Below are positions 1-10,351 of a stretch of DNA of 64,000 bases, piece by piece. The stretch covers positions 16,656,001-16,720,000 of the forward strand of contig NC_079888.1 in assembly GCF_029227915.1 (NCBI RefSeq). The letters run 5' to 3'. How positions within the stretch are numbered: the first letter of the stretch is position 1; each line of letters opens with the position of its first letter. The position numbers were made by a program, and so were the translations under genes. Under the pieces are notes generated by a model. The model worked only from the letters and a program-made list of their open reading frames with translations, did no database searches and was not told the DNA's origin. The DNA is from Hydractinia symbiolongicarpus (taxonomy: Eukaryota; Cnidaria; Hydrozoa; Anthoathecata; Hydractiniidae).

Positions 1-6
1 TAAACA

Positions 7-78
7 GGCGCAGTGGCCAAGTGGTAAGGCGTAGGTCTCGTAAACCGAAAACCATGAGTTCGATCCTCGTCTGTGGCT
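7..78 (+). pseudogene. tRNA-Thr(CGU)-like, decayed
   Basis: Anticodon loop CTCGTAA. Mismatches at acceptor 2-71 (3' strand CTGTGGC) and anticodon stem TAGGT/ACCGA. Box A TGGCCAAGTGG is intact. D-like flank. Confidence 0.75.
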
Positions 79-305
79 AAGTTATATGGACGACTTTTGC
101 GGAGATTTCCGGACATAACGTGGAGATATGCCTTCGAAGGGAAATAAGACAAGGGATTGGATGAATTTTCCGGCGTGTGGTGCTCAAAGTTAAAGGAAAT
201 AAACAGGACTGAATCGGGAGTGGAGTTGAGAAGATTTAAGCGTAAAATGCACAAAGTTATAAAAAGTTTTATACAGGAAAGCCCGAAGTTCTTGTAGATC
301 GAACA

Positions 306-319
306 ACACGGCAACGTGT
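306..319 (+). other. Small hairpin with GCAA loop
   Basis: ACACG-GCAA-CGTGT is a 5-bp stem closed by a GNRA-type tetraloop. Most later monomers read ACACAGCAACGTGT, which puts an A-C mismatch next to the loop. Confidence 0.45.
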
Positions 320-444
320 AAGATAGTTTGCGCTATTTAGTTTGAACGTGACCTAGGCTTAGCGAGTTTACTATTAACTTTTGAGTGCTTGCATAAAAAG
401 TTATTAATGATGCGGATGGAAGATATACCAAAGGATGCAAAACA

Positions 445-516
445 GTCGGAGTGGCCAAGTGGTAAGGCGTCGATCTCGTAAACCGAAGATCACGAGTTCG
501 ATCCTCGTCTGTGGCT
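445..516 (+). pseudogene. tRNA-Thr(CGU)-like, decayed
   Basis: Acceptor GTCGGAG/CTGTGGC has a G-G clash; anticodon stem TCGAT/ACCGA has one mismatch. T arm and box A are good. Confidence 0.75.
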
Positions 517-873
517 AAGTTTTATGGATGCGTTTGCCGGAGCTTTCCAGACATAACGTGCAGATATGACTTAGAAGTGAAAGAAGATGGATGAAACACC
601 AGGGGTATGGTTCTCCAAGTCAAGTGAAATAAACAGGACTGAATCGGCATTGGAGTGGGGAACATCAAAGCATAACTTGCACAAAGTTATAAACCCTTTA
701 TTCAGGAAAGCCCGAAACTCTTGTATATCGCATAACACGGCAACAGCTAAGACACTTTGCTTCGGTAATTTTGAACCTGACATAGGTTTACTGAGTTCTC
801 CATTAACTTTTGTGTGCTTGCATAAAAAGTTAATAATGATGCGGATGGGAAATATGCCAAAGGTTGCAAAACA

Positions 874-945
874 GGCGCAGTGACAAAGTGGTAAGGCGTT
901 GGTCTCGTAAACCGAAGATGACGAGTTCAAACCTCGTCTGTGCCT
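874..945 (+). pseudogene. tRNA-Thr(CGU)-like, D stem broken
   Basis: Box A reads TGACAAAGTGG, so the D stem cannot pair with GGC. Anticodon and T arms are good. A flank. Confidence 0.75.
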
Positions 946-1312
946 AAACTATATGGATGCTTTTGGGCGGAGTTTTCTGGACATAACGTGCAGATATGCG
1001 TTAGAAGAAAAATAAGACCAGCGATTGGATGAATTTTCCGGCGTATTTTCCTCGAAGTCAAGGGAAAGAAAAAGGACTGAATCGGGAAAGGAGTTGAGAA
1101 GATTTAAGCATTAAATGCACAAAGTTATAAAAAGTTTTATACAGGAAAGCCCAATATTCTTGTAGATGGAACAACACGGCAACGTGTAAGATAGTTTGCA
1201 CTATTAAAGTTGAACGTGACGAAGGCTTAACGAGTTCACTATTAACTTTTGAGTGCTTGCATAAAAAGTTAAAGATACTGCGGATGGAAAATATTCCAAA
1301 GGTTACTAAACA

Positions 1313-1384
1313 GGCGAAGTGGCCAAGTGGTAAGGCGTCGGTCTCGTAAACCGAAGATCAAGACTTCGAACTTCGTCTGTGCCT
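1313..1384 (+). pseudogene. tRNA-Thr(CGU)-like, T arm broken
   Basis: Acceptor GGCGAAG and T arm AAGAC/TTCGT with C53; loop CTCGTAA. A flank. Confidence 0.75.
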
Positions 1385-1749
1385 AAACTATATGGATGCT
1401 TTTGCCGGAGTTTTCCGGAAATAACTTGCAGATATGCCTGAGAAGAGAAATAAGACAAGGGATTGGATGAATTTTCCGGCGTATGGTCCTCCAAGTCAAA
1501 GGAAATAAACAGAACAGAATCGGCGATGGAGTTGGGAACATCTAAGCAAAAGTTGCACAAAGTTATAAACATTTTATACAGGAAATTCTGTAATTCCTAT
1601 ATATTGAATAACACAGCAACGTGTAAGTTACTTTGCACCGTTAAATTTGATCGTGACAAAGGCTTAGCGAGTTCAGTATTAACTTGTGAGTGCTTGCATA
1701 AAATTTTAATAATGATTTAGGTGGAAAATATACCAAAGGTTTCTAAACA

Positions 1750-1821
1750 GGCGCAGTTGCCAAGTGGTAAGGAGTCGGTCTCGTAAACCAAAGTTCACGA
1801 GTTCGATCCTCGTCTGTGCCT
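1750..1821 (+). pseudogene. tRNA-Thr(CGU)-like, decayed
   Basis: Box A TTGCCAAGTGG, D stem GCC/GGA, anticodon stem TCGGT/ACCAA. T arm good. G flank. Confidence 0.75.
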
Positions 1822-2179
1822 AAGTTATATGGGGGTGTTTGCCGGAGTTTTCCAGACATAACATGCAGATATGACTTAGAAGTGAAAGAAGTCAAGAAAT
1901 TGGATGAAACACCAGGGGTATTGTTCTCCAAATCAAAGGAAATAAACAAGACTGAATTGGCAATGAACTGGGGAACATCTAAGCATAAATTGCGCAAAGT
2001 TTTAAACCGTTTATACAGGAAACTCCAAAATTCCTTCATATCGAACAACACTGCAACGTGTAAGATACTTAGCACTATTTAGTTTGAACGTGACCTAGTC
2101 TTTCACTATTAACGTTTGAGTGCTTGCGTAAAAAGTAAAAAATGATGCGGATGGAAAATGTACCAAAGGATGCAAAACA

Positions 2180-2251
2180 GGCGCAGTGCCCAAGTGGTAA
2201 GGCGTCGGTCTCGTAAACCGGAGATTACGAGTTCGAACATCGTCTGTGCCT
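2180..2251 (+). pseudogene. tRNA-Thr(CGU)-like, decayed
   Basis: Box A TGCCCAAGTGG breaks the D stem; T stem ACGAG/ATCGT loses the 53-61 pair. D-like flank. Confidence 0.75.
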
Positions 2252-2760
2252 CAATTTTGTGGACGACTTTTGCGGAATTTTCCTGACAAAGCGTGCAGAT
2301 GTGCCTTAGAAGAGAAATAAGACAAGGGATTGGATGAAATTTCAGGGGTATGGTCCTCCAAGTCAAAGGAAATAAACAGGACTGAATCGGCAATGGTGTT
2401 AAGAAGATTTGAGCAGAAAATGCACAAAGTAGTAAAACGTTTTACCCAAGAAAGCCCAAAATTCCTGTAGATCAAAAAACACAGCAACGTGTAAGATACT
2501 TTGCACTATTTAATTTGAACGTAAAGTAGGTTTAGCGCGTTCACTATTAACTTTTAAGTACTTTCCTAATAAAAATAAAAAGTTTTATACAGGAACGCCC
2601 GAAATTCTTGTAGATAGAACAACACGGCAACGTGTATAATACTTTGCACTATTTAGTTTGAACGTGACCTAGGCTTAGCGAGTTTACTATTAACTTTTGA
2701 GTGCTTGCATAAAAAGTTATTAATGATGCGGATGGAAGATATACCAAAGGATGCAAAACA

Positions 2761-2832
2761 GTCGGAGTGGCCAAGTGGTAAGGCGTCAATCTCGTAAACC
2801 GAAGATCACGAGTTCGATCCTCGTCTGTGGCT
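2761..2832 (+). pseudogene. tRNA-Thr(CGU)-like, decayed
   Basis: Duplicate of the copy at 445, with a further change to anticodon stem TCAAT/ACCGA. Confidence 0.75.
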
Positions 2833-3189
2833 AAGTTTTATGGATGCGTTTGCCGGAGCTTTCCAGACATAACGTGCAGATATGACTTAGAAGTGAAAGA
2901 AGATGGATGAAACACCAGGGGTATGGTTCTCCAAGTCAAGTGAAATAAACAGGACTGAATCGGCATTGGAGTGGGGAACATCAAGGCATAACTTGCACAA
3001 AGTTATAAACCCTTTATTCAGGAAAGCCCGAAATTCCTGTATATCGCATAAGACGGCAACAGCTAAGACACTTTGCTTCGGTAATTTTGAACCTGACATA
3101 GGTTTACTGAGTTCTCCATTAACTTTTGTGTGCTTTCATAAAAAGTTAATAATGATGCGGATGGGAAATATGCCAAAGGTTGCAAAACA

Positions 3190-3261
3190 GGCGCAGTGAC
3201 AAAGTGGTAAGGCGTTGGTCTCGTAAACCGAAGATGACGAGTTCAAACCTCGTCTGTGCCT
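3190..3261 (+). pseudogene. tRNA-Thr(CGU)-like, D stem broken
   Basis: Duplicate of the copy at 874, with the same TGACAAAGTGG box A. A flank. Confidence 0.75.
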
Positions 3262-3283
3262 AAACTATATGGATGCTTTTGGG

Positions 3284-3437
3284 CGGAGTTTTCTGGACAT
3301 AACGTGCAGATATGCGTTAGAAGAAAAATAAGACCAGGGATTGGATGAAATTTACGGCGGCGGAGATTTCCGGACATAACGTGCAGATATGCCTTAGAAG
3401 AGAAATAAGACAAGGGATTGGATGAATTTTCCGACGT
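3284..3437 (+). repeat. 77-bp tandem duplication inside a spacer
   Basis: Two adjacent segments, 3284-3360 and 3361-3437, both begin CGGAG and run through GGACATAACGTGCAG to GATTGGATGAA. They explain the 516-bp spacing between the tRNAs at 3190 and 3706. The second segment differs from the first at several bases. Confidence 0.85.
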
Positions 3438-3705
3438 ATTTTCCTCGAAGTCAAATGAAATGAACAGGACTGAATCGGGAAAGGAGTTGAGAAGATTTAA
3501 GCATAAAATGCACAAAGTTATAAAAAGTTTTATACAGGAAAGCCCAATATTCTTGTAGATGGAACAACACGGCAACGTGTAAGATAGTTTGCACTATTAA
3601 AGTTGAACGTGACGAAGGCTTAACGAGTTCACTATTAACTTTTGAGTGCTTGCATAAAAAGTTAAAGATACTGCGGATGGAAAATATTCCAAAGGTTACT
3701 AAACA

Positions 3706-3777
3706 GGCGAAGTGGCCAAGTGGTAAGGCGTCGGTCTCGTAAACCGAAGATCCAGACTTCGAACTTCGTCTGTGCCT
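3706..3777 (+). pseudogene. tRNA-Thr(CGU)-like, T arm broken
   Basis: Duplicate of the copy at 1313; T arm CAGAC/TTCGT with C53. A flank. Confidence 0.75.
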
Positions 3778-4142
3778 AAACTATATGGATGCTTTTGCCG
3801 GAGTTTTCCGGAAATAACTTGCAGATATGCCTGAGAAGAGAAATAAGACAAGGGATTGGATGAATCTTCCGGCGTATGGTCCTCTAAGTCAAAGGAAATA
3901 AACAGGACTGAATCGGGAATGGAGTTGAGAAGATTTAAGCAGAAATTACACAAAGTTATAAACATTTTATACAGGAAACTCCAAAATTCCTATATATCGA
4001 ATAACACAGCAACGGCTAAGTTACTTTGCACCGTTAAATTTGATCGTGAGAAAAGCTTAGCGAGTTCAGTATTAACTTGTGAGTGCTTGCATAAAATGTT
4101 AATAATACTACGGATGGAAAATATGACAAAGGATACAAAACA

Positions 4143-4214
4143 GGTCCAGCGGCCAAGTGGTAAGGCGTCGATCTCGCAAACCGAAGATCACGAGTTCGAA
4201 CCTCGTCTGTGCCT
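4143..4214 (+). pseudogene. tRNA-like, anticodon CGC
   Basis: Acceptor GGTCCAG, base 8 is C, loop CTCGCAA. T arm ACGAG/CTCGT and box B are good, so the copy is only mildly decayed, but its anticodon would read an Ala codon. Confidence 0.7.
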
Positions 4215-4579
4215 AAATTATATGGATGCTTTTGCCGGCGTTTTCCGGACATAACGTGCAGATATGCCTTAGAAGAGAAATAAGAGAAGGTATTGGATGA
4301 AATTTGCGGCGTATGGTCCTGCAAGTTAAAAGAAAATTGACAGGACTAAAGGGGCAATGGTGTAGGGAACATCTAAGTAGAAATTGCACAAAATTATAAA
4401 AATTTTATACAGGAAAGTCCAAAAGTCCCATATATCGAATAACACAGCAAGGTGTAAGTTACTTTGCACCGTTACATTTTATTGTGATAAAGGCTTACCG
4501 AGTTCATTATTATCTTTTAAGTACGTGCATAAAATGTTAATAATGATGCGGATGTATAATATACTAAAGATTAATAGCA

Positions 4580-4651
4580 GGCGCAGAAGCCAAGTAGTAA
4601 GGCGTCGGTCTCGTAAACCGAAGATCACGAGTTAGATTCTCCTCTGTGCCT
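4580..4651 (+). pseudogene. tRNA-Thr(CGU)-like, decayed
   Basis: Box A AAGCCAAGTAG, T loop TTAGATT and T stem ACGAG/CTCCT. G flank. Confidence 0.75.
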
Positions 4652-5018
4652 AAGTTATATGGGGGCGTTTTCCGGAGTTTTCCAGACATAAAATGCAGAC
4701 ATGCCTTAGGGATGAAAGAAGTCAAGGAATTGGATGAAACAGCTGGGGTATGGTTCTCCAAGTTAAAAGAATATTAACAGGACTGAATTGGCAATGGAGT
4801 TGGGAACATCTAAGCAGCAATTGCACAAAGTTATAAACATTTTATACAGGAAACTCCAAAATTCCCATATATCGAATCACACGGCAATGTCAAAGACGCT
4901 TTGCTTCGGTAATTTTTGAACCTGACATAGTTTTACTGAGTTCTCCATTAACTTTTGATCACTTGCATACAATTTTAATAATGATGCGGATGGAAAATAT
5001 ACCAAAAGTTACTAAACA

Positions 5019-5090
5019 GGCGCAGTGGCCAAGCCGTAAGGCGTCGGTCTCGTAAACGGAAGATCACGTGTTCGAACCTCGTCTGTGCCT
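5019..5090 (+). pseudogene. tRNA-Thr(CGU)-like, decayed
   Basis: D loop AAGCCGTAA lacks the conserved GG; mismatches in anticodon stem (ACGGA) and T stem (ACGTG). D-like flank. Confidence 0.75.
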
Positions 5091-5456
5091 AAATCATGTG
5101 GAAGACTTTTGCGGAGATTTCCTGACAAAATGTGCAGGTATGCCTTAGAAGATAAATAAGACAAGGGATTTGATAAAATCTCCGGGGTACAGTCCTTCAA
5201 GTCAAAGGAAATAAACAGGACTGAATCGGCAATGAGGTTGAGAAGACTTAAGCATAGAATGCACAAAGTTATGCAACGTTTTATACGTGAAAGCCCGAAA
5301 TTCCTGTAGATCAATTAACACAGCAACGTGCAAGATATTTTGCACTAATATATTTGAACGATACAAAGGCTTAGCGTGTTCACTATTAACTTTTGAGTAC
5401 TTGCATATGAAGTTAAAAATGATGCGGATGGAAAATATAACAAGGGATACAAAACA

Positions 5457-5528
5457 GACGCAGTGGCCAGGTGGTAAGGAGTCGGTCTCGTAAACCGAAG
5501 ATCACGAGTTCGATCCTCGTCTGTGCCT
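5457..5528 (+). pseudogene. tRNA-Thr(CGU)-like, mildly decayed
   Basis: Acceptor GACGCAG mismatched at 2-71, D stem GCC/GGA; anticodon arm and T arm intact. G flank. Confidence 0.7.
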
Positions 5529-5893
5529 AAGTTATATGGGGGCGTTTTCCGGAGTTTTCCAGACATAACGTGCAGATATGACTTAGAAGTGAAAGAAGTC
5601 AAGAAATTGGATGAAACACCAGGGGTATTGTTCTCCAAATCAAAGGAAATAAACAAGATTGAATTGGCAATGAACTGAGGAACATCTAAGCATAAATTGC
5701 CCAAAGTTATAAACCGTTTATACAGCAAACTCCAAAATTCCTATATATTGACTAACACAGCAACGGGTAAGTTACTTTGCAGCGTTAAATTTGATTGTGG
5801 CAAAGGCTTAGCAAGTTCAGTATTACCTTGTGAGTGCTTGCATAAAATGTTAATAATACTACGGATGGAAAATATGACAAAGGATACAAAACA

Positions 5894-5965
5894 GGTCCAG
5901 CGGCCAAGTGGTAAGGCGTCGATCTCGCAAACCGAAGATCACAAGTTCGAACCTCGTCTGTGCCT
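5894..5965 (+). pseudogene. tRNA-like, anticodon CGC
   Basis: Close to the copy at 4143; T stem ACAAG/CTCGT has one mismatch. D flank. Confidence 0.7.
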
Positions 5966-6144
5966 AAATTATGTGGACGACTTTTGTGGAAATTTCCTAC
6001 AAAGTGTGTAGATATGCCTGAGAAGAGAAAAAAAGGCAAGGGTTTTGATGAAATTTTATGGGTATGGTCCTCCAAGTCAAAGGAAATAAGCAGGACTGAA
6101 TCAGCAATGGGGTTGAGAAGATTTAAGCATAAAATGCACAAAGT

Positions 6145-6160
6145 TATAAAACGTTTTATA
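6145..6160. repeat. 16-bp perfect palindrome in spacer
   Basis: TATAAAACGTTTTATA is self-complementary. Many monomers keep the full form or the inner TAAAACGTTTTA; others have lost it (AAAACGATTTA). It lies in the middle of the spacer. Confidence 0.7.
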
Positions 6161-6331
6161 CAAGAAAGCCCGAAATTCCTGTAGATCAAAAAACACAGCA
6201 ACGTGTAAGATACTTTGCACTATTAAATTTGAACGTAAAGTAGGCTTAGCGAGTTCACTATTAACTTTTGAGTACTTGCATATAAAGTTAATAATGTTGC
6301 AGATGGAAAAGGTACCAAAGGATGCAAAACA

Positions 6332-6420
6332 GATGCAGTGGCCAAGTGGTAAGGCATCGGTAGTGGTAAGGCATCGGTATCATAAACCGAAGATCACGAG
6401 TTCGAACCCCGTCTGTGCCT
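6332..6420 (+). pseudogene. tRNA-like with 17-bp internal duplication
   Basis: 89 nt instead of 72 because of the duplication at 6345-6378. Anticodon loop ATCATAA would give CAU. T arm ACGAG/CCCGT. D flank. Confidence 0.75.
6345..6378 (+). repeat. 17-bp direct duplication inside a tRNA copy
   Basis: AGTGGTAAGGCATCGGT occurs twice in direct succession (6345-6361, 6362-6378), doubling the D loop and the 5' half of the anticodon stem of the tRNA copy at 6332. Confidence 0.95.
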
Positions 6421-6786
6421 AAATTATGTGGACGAGTTTTGCGGAGATTTCCTGACAAAGTGTGCAGATATGCCTTAGAAGAGAAATAAGACAAGGGATT
6501 GGATTAAATTTCAGGGGTATGGTCCTCCAAGTCAAAGGAAATAAACAGGACAGAATCGGGATTGAAGTTGAGAAGATTTAAGCACAAATTGCACAAAGTT
6601 ATAAAAAGTTTTACAGAGGAAAGGCCAAAATTCTTGTAGATGGAACAACACGGCAACGTCTAAGATACTTTGCACTATTAAGTTAGAACGTGACCTAGGT
6701 TTAGCGAGCTCACTATTAACTTTTGATTACTTGCATAAAAATTTAATAATACTACGGATGGAAAATATGACAAAGGATACAAAACA

Positions 6787-6858
6787 GGTCCAGTGGCCAA
6801 GTGGTAAGGCGTTGATCTCGTAAACCGAAGATCCAGAGTTCGAACCCCGTCTGTGCCT
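6787..6858 (+). pseudogene. tRNA-Thr(CGU)-like, decayed
   Basis: Acceptor GGTCCAG/CTGTGCC, anticodon stem TTGAT/ACCGA, T stem CAGAG/CCCGT. G53 and box B are kept. Confidence 0.72.
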
Positions 6859-7223
6859 AAATTATAAGGATGCTTTTGCCGGCGTTTTCCGGACATAACG
6901 TGCAGATATGCCTTAGAAGAGAAATAAGAGAAGAGATTGGATGAAATTTGCCGCGTATGGTCCTCCAAGTTAAACGAAAATTAACAGGACTAAAGGGGAA
7001 GTGGTGTAGGGAACATCTAAGCAGAAATTGCGCAAAATTATAAAAATTTAATACAGGAAAGTCCGAAAGTCCGATATATCGAATAACACAGCAACGTGTA
7101 AGTTACTTTGCACCGTTACATTTTATTGTGATAAAGGCTTAGCGAGTTCATTATTATCTTTTGAGTACGTGCATAAAATATTAATAATGATGCGGATGTA
7201 AAGTATACCAAAGATTACTAGCA

Positions 7224-7295
7224 GGCGCAGTGGCCAACTAGTAATGCGTCGGTCTCGTAAACAGAAGCTCACGAGTTCGATCCTCGTCTGTGCCT
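7224..7295 (+). pseudogene. tRNA-Thr(CGU)-like, D arm degenerate (A1 monomer 1)
   Basis: D region GCC-AACTAGTAA-TGC lacks the GG pair and one stem pair; anticodon stem TCGGT/ACAGA has a mismatch. Acceptor and T arm are intact. G flank. Confidence 0.75.
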
Positions 7296-7652
7296 AAGTT
7301 ATATGGGTGCGTTTTCTGGAGTTTGCCAGACATAACATGCAGATATGACTTAGAAGCGAAAGAAATTGGATAAAACAATAGGGGTATGGTTCTTCAAGTC
7401 AAGGGTAATAAACAGGACCAAATCGGCAATGGAGTGGGGAACATCTAAGCATAAATAGCGCAAAGTTATAAACCGTTTATACAGGAAAGACGGAAATTCC
7501 TGTATATAGCATAACACAGCAGCGTCAAAGACACTTTGCTTCGGTACTTTTGAACCTGAGATATGTGTATCGAGTTCTTCTTTAACTTTCGCTCACTTGC
7601 ATAAAAAGTTAAAAATGCTGCGAATGGAAAATATACCAAAGGCTAATAATCA

Positions 7653-7724
7653 GACGCAGTGGCCAAGTGGTAAGGCGTCGGTTTTGTAAACCGAAGATCA
7701 AGACTTCGAACCTCGTCTGTGCCT
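7653..7724 (+). pseudogene. tRNA-Thr(UGU)-like, T arm broken (A1 monomer 2)
   Basis: Loop TTTGTAA gives anticodon UGU, also Thr. Acceptor GACGCAG; T arm AAGAC/CTCGT with C53. A flank. This copy has GTCGG; the other five have GTTGG. Confidence 0.75.
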
Positions 7725-8091
7725 AAACTACATGGATGCTTTTGGCGGAGTTTTCTGGACATAACGTGCAGATATGCCTTAGAAGAGAAATAAGGCAAGG
7801 GATTGGATGAAAATTCAGGGTTATGGTCCTCCAAGTCAAAGGAAATAAACAGGACTGAATCGGCAATGGGGTTGAGAAGATTTAGGCATAAATTGCACAA
7901 AGTTATAAGAAGTTTTATACAGGAAAGCCCGAAGTTCTTTTAGATCGAACAACACGGCAACGTGTAAGATGCTTTGCACTATTAAATTTGAACGTCAAAG
8001 TAGGTTTAGCGTGTTCACTAATAACTTTTGAGTACTTGCATAAGAATTTAAAAATGCTGCGAATGGAAAATATAACAAAGGATGCAAAACA

Positions 8092-8163
8092 GGTCCAGGG
8101 GCCAAGTGGTAAGGCGTCGGTTTCGTAAACCGAAGATCAAGACTTCGAACCTCTTTTGTGCCT
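8092..8163 (+). pseudogene. tRNA-Thr(CGU)-like, T arm broken (A1 monomer 3)
   Basis: Acceptor GGTCCAG/TTGTGCC, base 8 is G, loop TTCGTAA, T arm AAGAC/CTCTT with C53. A flank. Confidence 0.75.
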
Positions 8164-8529
8164 AAACTATATGGATGCTGTTGGCGGAGTTTTCTGGACA
8201 TAACGTGCAGATATGACTTAGAAGTGAAAGAAGTCAAGAAATTGGATGAGACACAAAGGGTATGGTCCTCCAAGTCGAAGGAAATAAACAGGACTGAATC
8301 GGCAATGGCGTTGAGAGGATTTGAGCATAAAATGCACAAAGTTATAAAACGTTTTGTACAAGAAAGCCCGAAATTCCTGTAGATCAAAATACACAGCCAC
8401 GTGTAAGATGCTTTGCACTATTAAATTTGAACGTAAAGTAGGTTTAGCGCGTTCACTATTAACTTTTGAGTACTTGTATAAAAAGTTAAAAATGCTGCGA
8501 ATGGAAAATGTAACAAAGGATGCAAAACA

Positions 8530-8601
8530 GGTCCAGGGGCCAAGTGGTAAGGCGTCGGTTTCGTAAACCGAAGATCAAGACTTCGAAACTCGTCTGTGCC
8601 T
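8530..8601 (+). pseudogene. tRNA-Thr(CGU)-like, T arm broken (A1 monomer 4)
   Basis: Acceptor GGTCCAG, loop TTCGTAA, T arm AAGAC-TTCGAAA-CTCGT. A-like flank with CTTTTTGCGG. Confidence 0.75.
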
Positions 8602-8967
8602 AAACTATATAGATGCTTTTTGCGGAGTTTTCTGGACATAACGTGCAGATATACCTTAGAAGAGAGATAAGACAAGGGATTGTATGAAGTTTCCGGCGTA
8701 TTGTTCTCGAAGTCAAAGAAAAGAAACAGGACTGAATCGGCAACGGGGTTGAGAAGATTTAAGCATAGAATTCACAAAGTTATGAAACATTTTATACGAG
8801 AAAGCCCGAAATTCCTGTAGATCAAACAACACGGCAACGTGTAAGATACTTTGCACTATAAAATTTGAACGTGACGAAGGCTTAGCGAGTTCACTATTAA
8901 CTTTTGAGTACTTGCATAAGAAGTTAAAAATTCTGCGCATAGAAAATCTAACAAAGAATACAAAACA

Positions 8968-9039
8968 GACGCTGTGGCCAAGTGGTAAGGCGTCGGTCTC
9001 GTAAACCGAAGATCACGAGTTCAATCCTTGTCTGTGCCT
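8968..9039 (+). pseudogene. tRNA-Thr(CGU)-like, acceptor defects (A1 monomer 5)
   Basis: D, anticodon and T arms fold (T stem ACGAG/CTTGT, one wobble) but acceptor GACGCTG/CTGTGCC has two mismatches. G flank. Confidence 0.68.
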
Positions 9040-9404
9040 AAGTTATATGGGAGCGTTTGCCGGAGTTTTCCAGACATAACGTGCAGATATGACTTAGAAG
9101 TAAAAGAAGTCTAGAAATTGGAGGAAACACCAGGGGTATGGTCCTCTAAGTCGAAGGAAATAAACAGGACTGAATCGGCAATGGTGTTGAGAAGATTTGA
9201 GCATAAAATGCACAAAGTTATAAAACGTTTTATACAAGAAAGCCCGAAATTCCTGTAGATCAAAAAACACAGCAACGTTTAAGATACTTAGCACCATTAA
9301 GTTTGAACGTAAAGTAGGTTTAGCGCGTTCACTATTAACTTTTGAGTACTTGCATAAAAAGTTAAAATGCTGCGAATGGAAAATATAACAAAGAATACTA
9401 AACA

Positions 9405-9476
9405 GGTCCAGGGGCCAAGTGGTAAGGCGTCGGTTTCGTAAACCGAAGATCACGAGTTCGATCCTGGTCTGTGCCC
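9405..9476 (+). pseudogene. tRNA-Thr(CGU)-like, decayed (A1 monomer 6)
   Basis: Acceptor GGTCCAG, base 8 is G, T stem ACGAG/CTGGT with one mismatch, discriminator C. Box B is good. G flank. Confidence 0.72.
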
Positions 9477-9841
9477 AAGTTATATGGGTGCGTTTGCCGG
9501 AGTTTTCCAGACACAACGTGCAGATATGACTTAGAAGTGAAAGAAGTCAAGAAATTGGATGAAGCACCTGGCGTAGTCTTCTCCAAATCAAAGGAAATGA
9601 ACAGGACTGAATTGGCAATGGACTGGGGAACATCTAAGCATAAATTACGCAAAGTTATAGACCTTTTATACAGGAAACTCCAAAATTCCTATATATCGAA
9701 TAACACAGCAACGGGTAAGTTATTTTACACCGTTAAATTTGATCGTGACAATAGCTTAGCGAGTTCATTGTTAACTTGTGAGTGCTTGCATAAGATGTTA
9801 ATAATGATGCGGAAGGAGAATATACTAAAGCTTACTAAAGA

Positions 9842-9913
9842 GGCGCAGAGGCCAAGTGGTAAGGCGTCGGTCTCGCAAACCGAAGATCACGAGTTTGAAC
9901 CTCGTCTGTGCCT
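9842..9913 (+). pseudogene. tRNA-like, anticodon CGC (A1 monomer 7)
   Basis: All stems pair, but base 8 is A, T loop TTTGAAC loses C56, and loop CTCGCAA gives CGC. Confidence 0.7.
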
Positions 9914-10279
9914 AAATTATATGGATGCGTTTGCCGGAGTGTGTCAGACATAGCATGCAGATATGCCTTAGAATTGAAAGAAGTCAAGAAATTGGATGAA
10001 ATTTCTGGGGTATGGTCATCGAAGTCAAAAGAAACAAACAGGACTGAATCGGGAATGGAGTTCAGAAGATTTAAGTATAAATTGCACAAAGCCATAAAAA
10101 GTTTTATACAGGAAAGCCCAAAATTCTTGCAGATCGAACAACACGGCAACGTGTAAAATACTATGCACTATTTAGTTTGAACGTGACCTAGGCTTAGCGA
10201 GTTCACTATTAACATTTGAGTGCTTGCATAAAAAGTTAATAATGATGCGGATGGAAAAGGTACCAAAGGATGCAAAACA

Positions 10280-10351
10280 GGCGCAGTGGCCAAGTGGTAA
10301 GGCGTCGGTATCGTAAACCGAAGATCACGAGTTCGAACCTCGTCTGTGCCT
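10280..10351 (+). tRNA. tRNA-Thr(CGU), intact (A1 monomer 8)
   Basis: All four stems pair: acceptor GGCGCAG/CTGTGCC (one wobble), D GCC/GGC, anticodon TCGGT/ACCGA, T ACGAG/CTCGT. Loop ATCGTAA (A32). Box A TGGCCAAGTGG, box B GTTCGAACC. D flank with TTTT downstream. Confidence 0.82.

Larger units (their letters stand above)
257..1508 (+). repeat. Segmental duplication, left copy
   Basis: Closely matches 2573-3901. tRNAs at 445 and 874 correspond to those at 2761 and 3190 (offset 2316), and 1313 to 3706 (offset 2393, the extra 77 bp being a local duplication in the right copy). Boundaries are read by eye and accurate to about 20 bp. Confidence 0.8.
2573..3901 (+). repeat. Segmental duplication, right copy
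   Basis: Partner of 257-1508. Its left edge coincides with a broken monomer at about 2560-2580, where spacer sequence jumps directly to a later part of the spacer and the expected tRNA is absent. tRNA spacing there is 581 bp. Confidence 0.8.
1..6957 (+). repeat. Divergent, irregular monomer zone
   Basis: Sixteen monomers that differ from one another much more than those further right. The zone has several out-of-register events: a segmental duplication, a truncated monomer, a 77-bp tandem duplication and a 17-bp duplication inside a tRNA. None of its tRNAs is fully intact. This looks like an older, less homogenised part of the array. Confidence 0.85.

Noticed and set aside
6332-6420. tRNA-Met (anticodon CAU)
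   Set aside because: The CAU loop sits in a tRNA-Thr body interrupted by a 17-bp duplication; it is drift in a pseudogene.
9471-9953. 160-codon plus-strand open frame, repeated in every A unit
   Set aside because: It starts in one tRNA's 3' end, runs through the spacer and through the next tRNA. This is a repeat by-product, not a gene.
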